Shown here piece after piece: positions 7,309 to 14,527 of a DNA stretch of 14,527 nt; position 1 is the stretch's first letter; every line of letters starts with the position of its first letter. The stretch comes from CAZBZG01 sp964496245. Its GTDB lineage: Bacteria > Planctomycetota > SZUA-567. A program made the translations under genes and the position numbers. The notes under the pieces were generated by a model. It ran no database searches. It saw nothing but the letters and a program-made list of their open reading frames with translations, and was not told the DNA's origin. Where the stretch lies: positions 1-14,527 of the forward strand of contig CAZBZG010000103.1 of the NCBI GenBank assembly GCA_964496245.1, written 5' to 3'.

Positions 7309-8135
7309 GGCCGGCCCCCGGCGGTCTCTTCCCGGGGCTGCGGGGGTCGGGCCTGCTGCCCGGCCTTGGCGAGCTGCTTCTCCTCGTAGGCGGCGGCCAC
7401 CTCCGCGGCGGGGCCGAGCTGGACCGTATGCCCCTCGTGCATCCAGAGAACCCGCCGACACATCTTGTGCACGACCGGAAGCGAATGGGACACCATGAGG
7501 ATGGTGACGCCGCTGTCGCGAAACGCATCGATCCGGCGCAGACACTTCTCGCGGAAGGCGATGTCCCCCACAGCCAGGACCTCGTCGAGGATCAGGACGT
7601 CCGGCTCCAGCGCTGCAGCCGTGGCAAACCCGAGGCGCGCTCGCATGCCGCTGGAGTAGAGGCGCAGCGGGCACTCCATGAAGTCGTCGAGTTCGGAGAA
7701 GGCGATGATGGGGTCGATGCGCTCGGCCATCTGCTCCGGGCTCAGGCCCAACAGCGCGCCGTTGAGACGAATGTTCTCCAGCCCCGTGAGTTCGTCATGA
7801 AAGCCGGCGCCCAACCCGAGCAGCGGTGCCACGCGGCCCCGCACACGCACCCGACCCGAACTGGGGCGCAACACCCGGGAGAGCACCTTGAGGAGGGTAC
7901 TCTTGCCGGCGCCGTTGGGCCCGATGATGCCGAAGACTTCGCCTCGCGACACGGAGAAGCTGACGTCTTCCAGCGCATGCAGGACGCGGTAGCGGATGCG
8001 CCGGGCCACGCGATGCAGGAGATGCTGCTTGACGCTCCGGGTCGGATCTTCGGGCAGGTGGAACTCGACGCCCACGTGTTCCACGCAGACCGCGGTCTCC
8101 TCGTCGAACGGCTCGGCAGGCGGAACGGTTGTCAT
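7305..8135 (-). CDS. ABC transporter ATP-binding protein of polysaccharide exporter (Wzt/TagH/KpsT group)
   Basis: This 276-residue ATPase powers export of a lipid-linked or capsular polysaccharide together with the permease encoded immediately upstream in the operon. It has Walker A GPNGAGKST (72-80), the signature YSSGMRARL (160-168), Walker B LILDE (181-185), a D-loop with AVGD, and the switch histidine in VSHS near 217. The SSGM signature and the basic segment before the first strand are typical of O-antigen and teichoic-acid exporters. The chain stops about 45 residues after the switch region. It therefore lacks the C-terminal carbohydrate-binding domain of classical Wzt proteins and is closer in length to KpsT-like forms. 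The ATG at 8135 lies four bases after the permease stop. A longer frame from 8198 would overlap the permease gene and is not preferred. Gene symbol withheld because the subgroup is not certain. Confidence 0.92.
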   Translation of the reverse strand: MTTVPPAEPFDEETAVCVEHVGVEFHLPEDPTRSVKQHLLHRVARRIRYRVLHALEDVSFSVSRGEVFGIIGPNGAGKSTLLKVLSRVLRPSSGRVRVRGRVAPLLGLGAGFHDELTGLENIRLNGALLGLSPEQMAERIDPIIAFSELDDFMECPLRLYSSGMRARLGFATAAALEPDVLILDEVLAVGDIAFREKCLRRIDAFRDSGVTILMVSHSLPVVHKMCRRVLWMHEGHTVQLGPAAEVAAAYEEKQLAKAGQQARPPQPREETAGGRP

Positions 8136-8139
8136 GGAG

Positions 8140-8970
8140 TCAGATCCGATAGATGAAGGCGTCGGCATGGCGCGTGAACACGCTCCAGCCCAGCACAAGC
8201 ACGAGAAGGCAGACGAGCGGGGCGCGGATCAGCGATGCGGGATCCGGCCAGTCGCACGTATAGAAGACGGATCGGAAGAGAGCGATGACGTCGGCCATGG
8301 GATTGAGGTTCACGAGCAAGGTGCCCACGACCGGGGGCAGGCGATCCTTCGGCCAGATGATGGGCGTCGCATAGAACCAGAGGCCGGTCAGGACCTGGTA
8401 GAACTCGGCCGCATCCGGGAAGAACGTGGTGACGGTCGCGAGGAGCAAGCCCACCCCCAGGCTGAACGCCAGCAAGCAGAGCACGGCCAACGGGAGGAGA
8501 CTCAGCGTCACGCCGGGCCGGATGCCGAAGACGAGCACCAGCAGGAGCAGAGGGATGAAGGTGATGGCCAAATTGATCAGGTTGGCCCCGGCGATGGCCA
8601 CCACCAGCGTGGCGCGCGGCAGGTAGATCCGTTTCATCAGGGACGAACCCCAGAGGATGTTCCGATTGGCCGCCCCCGTGGTCTGGGCGAAGAAGGTCCA
8701 GGCGACGGTGCCCGAGAGGATGTAGGCGGGGTAGCTGGGCACGCGACGGAAGACTTGGCTGAACACCACGCTCAGCACGATCATGGTCCCGAGGGGGTTG
8801 AGCATCGACCAGGCGATGCCCAGGCTCGAACGCTTGTAGCGGGCGATGAAGTCGCGGTGGATGAGGGTCTTGAGCAGATGGCGCGAGGTGAGCAGGGCAT
8901 GAAGCTCCTCCCAGAAGGGAGGCTCCCGGGCAGCAGAATCGTAGATGGCGGAGGAGGACGGGCTGCTCAT
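8140..8970 (-). CDS. ABC transporter permease of polysaccharide exporter (Wzm/KpsM-like)
   Basis: This 276-residue inner-membrane protein of the ABC2 family forms the export channel with the ATPase encoded next. An amphipathic N-terminus leads into RDFIARYKRSSLGIAW (39-54), a conserved cytoplasmic segment of this family. About six membrane segments follow, near 57-77, 84-103, 122-149, 155-181, 192-206 and 249-266. PAYILSGTVAWTFFA (81-95) and NLNPMADVIALFR (221-233) are further family-typical stretches. The ATG at 8970 overlaps the upstream glycosyltransferase stop as ATGA. I prefer it to an upstream ATG at 9012, which would overlap by 46 bases. The type suggests ABC-dependent rather than Wzx/Wzy-dependent glycan export. 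No Wzx or Wzy is visible in the window. Confidence 0.92.
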   Translation of the reverse strand: MSSPSSSAIYDSAAREPPFWEELHALLTSRHLLKTLIHRDFIARYKRSSLGIAWSMLNPLGTMIVLSVVFSQVFRRVPSYPAYILSGTVAWTFFAQTTGAANRNILWGSSLMKRIYLPRATLVVAIAGANLINLAITFIPLLLLVLVFGIRPGVTLSLLPLAVLCLLAFSLGVGLLLATVTTFFPDAAEFYQVLTGLWFYATPIIWPKDRLPPVVGTLLVNLNPMADVIALFRSVFYTCDWPDPASLIRAPLVCLLVLVLGWSVFTRHADAFIYRI

Positions 8971-10031
8971 GGTTTTGTCGTGGGCGCTCCCCACTTCTCT
9001 TCGAAACGGCACTGATTCTCGGCATAGATGCGATGGTAGGCGCCATTCTGCCGCAGGGCATCGAAGGATGCAATTTGAAAATGGTGGACGAAGGCCCCGC
9101 GCGCGCAGAGCAATTCCAGACCGCAGGACTGCGCGCGGCGGCTGTAGTCGTCATCCTCGAACATGCCGAGGCGAAAACGTTCGTCCAGATCCCCCACCCG
9201 CCCAAACGTCGTGCGGGTCAAGGCTGCGCAGAACATCGGGACCATGGCGAGCGGCTCCACCTGGTCGCCGTAGGTCAGGTGACACCAGGCGGCAAAGGCT
9301 TCCATCTCCGCCCAGGTGCGATAGGGCACGCCAATGCGGGCTTCGTTGGCCGCGCCGTTCGTACTCGGACAGACGAGCCCCGCCGACGGATCTTCCAGCG
9401 GACGCAGCAAGCGGGGCAGCCAGTCCGGCGGCACGAGCGTATCGTTGTTGAGGAGGACGAACGCATCCCCGCGCGCCTCGTGCAACCCCTGGTTGCAGGC
9501 AGCGGCAAACCCCCGGTTCTCGGCGTTCGGGATCACGCGAAGCCAGTGGTGTTGCGCAGCCGTGTCGCGCAGCCACGCAGCCGTGCCGTCCGTGGATCCG
9601 TTGTCCACCACCAGGGCCTCCCACGCGGGAGCGTGGGTGTTGCGGACGAGACTCTGGATGCAGAGGAGTGTGTGGGCGAGGGCATTGTGGGTGACGAGAA
9701 CGATGCTGGCCGCGGGCTTGCCCCCCCCGGTCGACGACGATGCGGAAGGCGCTTCTGCGGCACCGGTCCCGTCCGCTCCCGGATCGATGGGGCGTATCGG
9801 GTCGTGGGCACTCCCGCTTGGTGCAGGACCGAGGTCCGGATAGATGATCCGATCACCATCGGGAAAGGCCGAAAGCGTTGTGCGAGAGCGGCACCACGAG
9901 AGAAAAGCGCTTCGCCGGATGGCCGGCCGCGGAACGCGGCCCAGCAGGCGTCCGCATGCGAGGCGCCAGCCGGGAGGCAGGTGCGGTTTGGCGCGTTCCC
10001 ACAGACGGTTCAGCCAAGAGGGGATGCGCAC
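8967..10031 (-). CDS. GT2 family glycosyltransferase, rhamnosyltransferase-like
   Basis: This 354-residue protein has its catalytic GT2 domain at about 108-350, after an N-terminal extension. SIVLVTHN (109-116) is the first strand, DNGSTDGT (143-150) the nucleotide-binding loop, Asn-Asn-Asp (195-197) the metal site, and Glu-Asp-Asp-Asp (292-295) the likely catalytic acidic cluster. The N-terminal part begins with a basic amphipathic WLNRLWERA stretch. A Gly/Ala/Ser-rich linker (about 85-106) contains a run of eight G on the coding strand. The GTG start at 10031 is preferred because AAGGA within GGAGAAGGA lies six bases upstream. ATG at 10070 and TTG at 10103 are in-frame alternatives. It is the first gene of the compact exporter operon. 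The rhamnosyltransferase resemblance is only by general motif layout; donor and acceptor are unknown. Confidence 0.88.
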   Translation of the reverse strand: MRIPSWLNRLWERAKPHLPPGWRLACGRLLGRVPRPAIRRSAFLSWCRSRTTLSAFPDGDRIIYPDLGPAPSGSAHDPIRPIDPGADGTGAAEAPSASSSTGGGKPAASIVLVTHNALAHTLLCIQSLVRNTHAPAWEALVVDNGSTDGTAAWLRDTAAQHHWLRVIPNAENRGFAAACNQGLHEARGDAFVLLNNDTLVPPDWLPRLLRPLEDPSAGLVCPSTNGAANEARIGVPYRTWAEMEAFAAWCHLTYGDQVEPLAMVPMFCAALTRTTFGRVGDLDERFRLGMFEDDDYSRRAQSCGLELLCARGAFVHHFQIASFDALRQNGAYHRIYAENQCRFEEKWGAPTTKP

Positions 10032-10037
10032 GGCCGT

Positions 10038-10046
10038 TCCTTCTCC
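10038..10046 (-). promoter_or_regulatory. Ribosome binding site favouring the GTG start at 10031
   Basis: On the minus strand GGAGAAGGA ends six bases before the GTG at 10031. The in-frame ATG at 10070 is preceded by GGGGTGGA with no spacing, a poorer arrangement. This is the main reason for the start chosen for the GT2 gene. Confidence 0.5.
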
Positions 10047-10102
10047 GCCCTCTGTCCGTGCTGTCAGCATTCCACCCCGTGGGGACGGCCGCTGCCCGAG
10101 CA

Positions 10103-10132
10103 AAAGGTCGCATGCATCGCCTGGCAGCCTTT
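10103..10132 (-). terminator. Weak hairpin after glnN
   Basis: Read on the minus strand just beyond the glnN stop, AAAGG pairs with CCTTT, continued after one mismatch by a 3-bp stem including a wobble pair. A run of four T lies at the 3' edge. It is imperfect and short-tailed, so it may attenuate rather than stop transcription into the polysaccharide operon. Confidence 0.22.
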
Positions 10133-10145
10133 AAAGTCGTCGCCC

Positions 10146-12260
<2,115 letters not shown>

Positions 12261-12293
12261 TCGCGTCCCCCCGGGTCGGATGCGCCGAACGTT

Positions 12294-12308
12294 CAGGGAG
12301 TATCCCTG
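12294..12308. promoter_or_regulatory. Palindromic operator candidate over the glnN -10 region
   Basis: CAGGGA (12294-12299) and TCCCTG (12303-12308) are perfect inverted halves around GTA. The palindrome covers the predicted -10 box of the glnN promoter and lies about 34 bases before the glnN start. A dimeric repressor bound here would block transcription. The palindrome could instead act as a small hairpin at the very 5' end of the mRNA. The regulator is unknown. Confidence 0.45.
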
Positions 12309-12327
12309 TGGTCGGGCGGCGTGTCAA
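12299..12327 (-). promoter_or_regulatory. Sigma-70 promoter for glnN
   Basis: On the minus strand a perfect TTGACA (12327 to 12322) is followed by a 17-base spacer and GATACT (12304 to 12299), four of six matches to the -10 consensus. Transcription would start near 12292, leaving a leader of about 30 bases. Confidence 0.55.
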
Positions 12328-12398
12328 TGAGGAACCTCGCGGACGCGCACCAGAACATGGCACCCAGCATCCAGCGGGCGGGAGATCTCAGCCGATGC

Positions 12399-12426
12399 TT
12401 GACTCCTTGTACGGCCGGGGCATAAT
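12399..12426 (+). promoter_or_regulatory. Sigma-70 promoter for the small membrane protein and RACo-like gene
   Basis: TTGACT (12399-12404) and CATAAT (12421-12426) each match five of six consensus bases and are separated by 16 bases. The start would be near 12433, with the ribosome binding site at 12453-12460. This is the best promoter in the window. Confidence 0.65.
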
Positions 12427-12452
12427 GCGGCCAGACCGGAGAACCCGCCTAC

Positions 12453-12460
12453 GAGAGGGA
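12453..12460 (+). promoter_or_regulatory. Ribosome binding site fixing the GTG start at 12467
   Basis: GAGAGGGA ends six bases before the GTG at 12467 and lies downstream of the promoter. The longer open frame from 12308 would begin upstream of the promoter's own start point, so it is rejected. Confidence 0.55.
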
Positions 12461-12466
12461 AGACCC

Positions 12467-12676
12467 GTGACCGAGGACAAGCGGCACTCCCGCGAACTCA
12501 AGGCCACACTCAAGCAGATCCGGAACTTCCACCACCGCGAAGGCCCCCGCTGGCGGCTCGACATCTCCCTGGCGCGCTTGGCCATCGAAGGGATCGGCCT
12601 ATTCGCACTCGGCATTCTCGTCGGGCTGGGGCTGTACGTGCTGTATGAGCTCTTCACCAATTCGGCAGCGGGGTGA
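12467..12676 (+). CDS. Small single-helix membrane protein, unknown function
   Basis: This 69-residue protein begins at a GTG. The first 37 residues are strongly charged and basic (DKRHSRELKATLKQIRNFHH at 4-23). One hydrophobic helix at about 38-62, rich in Leu, Gly and Tyr, follows, and the chain ends in a short polar tail. Charge distribution suggests the N-terminus stays in the cytoplasm. A good promoter and ribosome binding site directly serve it, and the RACo-like gene follows after 48 bases in the same direction, so the two are probably one transcript. I do not recognise a family. It could be a membrane anchor or assembly partner, or a gene unrelated to its neighbour. Confidence 0.6.
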   Translation: MTEDKRHSRELKATLKQIRNFHHREGPRWRLDISLARLAIEGIGLFALGILVGLGLYVLYELFTNSAAG

Positions 12677-12724
12677 TCTGCCGCTGCTTCCGTCCCCTTC
12701 ACGCCCCGCAGGAAAGGCTGCCCC

Positions 12725-14527
12725 ATGCCCACCGTCACGCTCCGCCCGGCCGACCGGACGATCACCGTCGGCCCGGCTGCCAACCTGCTCGAAGCCTGCC
12801 ACCGCGCGGGCGTCGGCATCCCGGCGAGCTGCGGTGGGAAGGGCATCTGCGGCAAGTGCCGCGTTCGCGTGCTCAAGGGCGACGTGCCCGGCCATACCGG
12901 CCACGAACAGGCCCTGAGTCCGGCCGAGGTGCGGGCCGGCTGGCGCCTGGCCTGCCTGGTGGAGGTGACCGAGAACCTGGAGATCGAGACGCCTTCGGAC
13001 GTGCCTGTGCGCAGCGTCATCCTGACCGACTTCGCGGGCCGGGAGCCGGTGCCCGACGGCCGCGTGCACGCGATCGCCCTCGAGCTGCCGCCGCCATCCC
13101 TCGAAGACCAACGCTCGGACATCGGCCGGATCACGCGGGCGCTCCACATGGACGAGTATCCCGTGGTGGCGCTGCCGCTTTTGCAGGAACTTCCCCAGCG
13201 CCTGCGCATGTGTGATTTCAAGATCACGGTGGTGTTGGAAGACGGCGAACTGCTCGGCGTCGAGCCCTACGGGGAGACGCCCCGCACCCTCGGCCTCGCT
13301 CTGGACGTGGGCACCACGACCATCGGGGCGGCCCTCTTCGACCTGCTGAGCGGCGTGCCGCTGGCGATCGGGAGCCGCACGAACCCCCAGGCCGTGCGCG
13401 GGGACGACGTGGTGACGCGCATCGATCACGCCCGCAAGGGACTGGACGCGCGCAAGGAGCTCCAGCAGCTCGTGATCCAGTCGGGCGAGGACCTGCTCGC
13501 TGAAACCTGTGCGGCCGCGGGCGTGCGCGCCGACCAGGTCTATCTCATCACCGTGGGCGGCAACACAACCATGCACCATCTCTTCCTGGGTCTGGATCCG
13601 TCCAGCATCGCCGAGAGCCCCTTCATCTCCACGATCCGCCGCGGCCTGACCGTGCGCGCGGCTGACGTAGACTTCCGAGCGGGCCACGGTGCGCGCATCT
13701 ATGCGCTGCCCAACATCAGTGCGTACGTGGGCGGCGATATCGTGGCCGGTTTGCTCGCGCACGAGGTGCACACGAGCGACACGACCGCGCTCCTGGTGGA
13801 CGTGGGCACCAACGGCGAGATGGCCCTGCGCGCCGGCGGGAAGACCTACGCGTGCGCGACCGCAGCCGGACCGGCCTTCGAAGGCGCGCGCATCTCCTGC
13901 GGCATGCGCGCGGCCACGGGCGCCATCTGCGCGGTGGACGTGGGCGGCAGCGACCTGCTCGTCTCGACCGTGGACAACTCGCCCGCCCGCGGGCTCTGCG
14001 GCACGGGACTGCTCGATGCGGTGGCCGCGCTGCTCGAGACGGGCATCGTGGACGAGACGGGTCGCATGCTCAGCCCTGAGGAAGCGGCCGAGGACCTCCC
14101 GGAACTGCCCGCGCCCGTGCGCGACCGGCTCCAGGAGACCGAGGAAGGCATGGCCTTCGTGCTGGCGCCCGCCGGTCAGGGCCTACCCGACGTGACGCTC
14201 ACCCAGCGCGACATTCGCGAATTCCAGCTGGCCAAAGGCGCGCTGGCAGCCGGCATCGCGGTCATGCTTCAGCATCTGGACCTGACGGCTGGTCAGCTCG
14301 AACGCGTGCTCCTGGCCGGCGCGTTCGGCAATTTCCTCCGTCCCGAGAGCGCGCGGCGCGTGGGCCTGCTCCCGCCCGAGGTGGCCCTGGATCGGATGGA
14401 ATTCGTGGGCAACGCCGCCCTCGCCGGCACACGCCTCTGTCTCCTCAGCCAAGCCTACCGCGAGCAAGCCGAGCAGATCGCGCGCGAAACCGAGTACTTC
14501 GAGCTCTCGGGCCGAGCCGATTTCCAG
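12725..14527 (+). CDS. RACo/RamA-like corrinoid protein activator: [2Fe-2S] ferredoxin plus ASKHA ATPase domain (truncated by window edge)
   Basis: 601 codons are visible with no stop before the right edge. Relatives typically end shortly after an ELS..DFQ stretch like the one at the end here, so probably only 10-20 residues are missing. Residues 1-90 form a plant-type [2Fe-2S] domain with C36, C42, C45 and C77. A linker and middle region follows. The C-terminal ASKHA (actin/Hsp70-like) ATPase domain has DVGTTT (194-199), VGGNTTMHHLFLG (277-289), DVGTNGE (359-365) and AAGPAFEGARI near 380-390. Proteins of this build couple ATP hydrolysis to reduction of cob(II)alamin to cob(I)alamin in corrinoid methyltransferase systems (RACo, RamA). 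The partner is not in the window and may lie just downstream. The ATG at 12725 is preceded by AGGAAAGG with seven bases spacing. All four cysteines and the ATPase motifs are intact. Confidence 0.93.
   Translation, partial: MPTVTLRPADRTITVGPAANLLEACHRAGVGIPASCGGKGICGKCRVRVLKGDVPGHTGHEQALSPAEVRAGWRLACLVEVTENLEIETPSDVPVRSVILTDFAGREPVPDGRVHAIALELPPPSLEDQRSDIGRITRALHMDEYPVVALPLLQELPQRLRMCDFKITVVLEDGELLGVEPYGETPRTLGLALDVGTTTIGAALFDLLSGVPLAIGSRTNPQAVRGDDVVTRIDHARKGLDARKELQQLVIQSGEDLLAETCAAAGVRADQVYLITVGGNTTMHHLFLGLDPSSIAESPFISTIRRGLTVRAADVDFRAGHGARIYALPNISAYVGGDIVAGLLAHEVHTSDTTALLVDVGTNGEMALRAGGKTYACATAAGPAFEGARISCGMRAATGAICAVDVGGSDLLVSTVDNSPARGLCGTGLLDAVAALLETGIVDETGRMLSPEEAAEDLPELPAPVRDRLQETEEGMAFVLAPAGQGLPDVTLTQRDIREFQLAKGALAAGIAVMLQHLDLTAGQLERVLLAGAFGNFLRPESARRVGLLPPEVALDRMEFVGNAALAGTRLCLLSQAYREQAEQIARETEYFELSGRADFQ

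Noticed and set aside
12599..13771. A minus-strand open frame of 390 codons opposite the RACo-like gene
   Set aside because: The plus frame carries four ferredoxin cysteines and ASKHA motifs in register over 600 codons, so the antisense frame is a shadow.

Overview
The window is a G+C-rich bacterial chromosome segment of about 14.5 kb. Most of it is a surface-polysaccharide locus. It is followed by a nitrogen-assimilation gene (type III glutamine synthetase) and a gene for an iron-sulfur activator of corrinoid proteins. No rRNA, tRNA, CRISPR, transposase or phage gene is visible. GSIII together with a RACo/RamA-type corrinoid activator suggests an anaerobic or facultatively anaerobic bacterium. 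A PVC-group lineage is possible, but the sequence does not decide it. Promoters of the ordinary sigma-70 type (TTGACN, 16-17 bp spacer, TATAAT-like) can be read.

Left block, plus strand (1-5876): the last codons of an upstream gene, a small beta-rich protein, a multi-pass GT39-type membrane glycosyltransferase, a two-domain GT2-GT4 glycosyltransferase, and a GT2-like (Glyco_tranf_2_4) glycosyltransferase. The small protein and the C-terminus of the membrane transferase appear to share one beta-sandwich domain. A related domain probably recurs in the sulfotransferase of the next block.

Middle block, minus strand (read 10031 to 5806): a GT2 glycosyltransferase, a Wzm-like ABC permease, a Wzt-like ATPase without the usual C-terminal extension, and a sulfotransferase with an extra beta domain and coiled coil. 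Two junctions are 4-base ATGA overlaps and the third gap is 4 bases, so this is a tight operon. It points to an ABC-exported, probably sulfated, glycan. The two blocks converge and their coding ends overlap by 71 bases.

Right block: glnN (minus strand) is divergent from a small single-helix membrane protein and a RACo-like gene (plus strand). The 206-base gap between them holds two opposed sigma-70 promoters. A perfect 6-3-6 palindrome sits on the glnN -10 region and may be an operator. The RACo-like gene runs off the right edge, probably only a dozen or two residues before its end.
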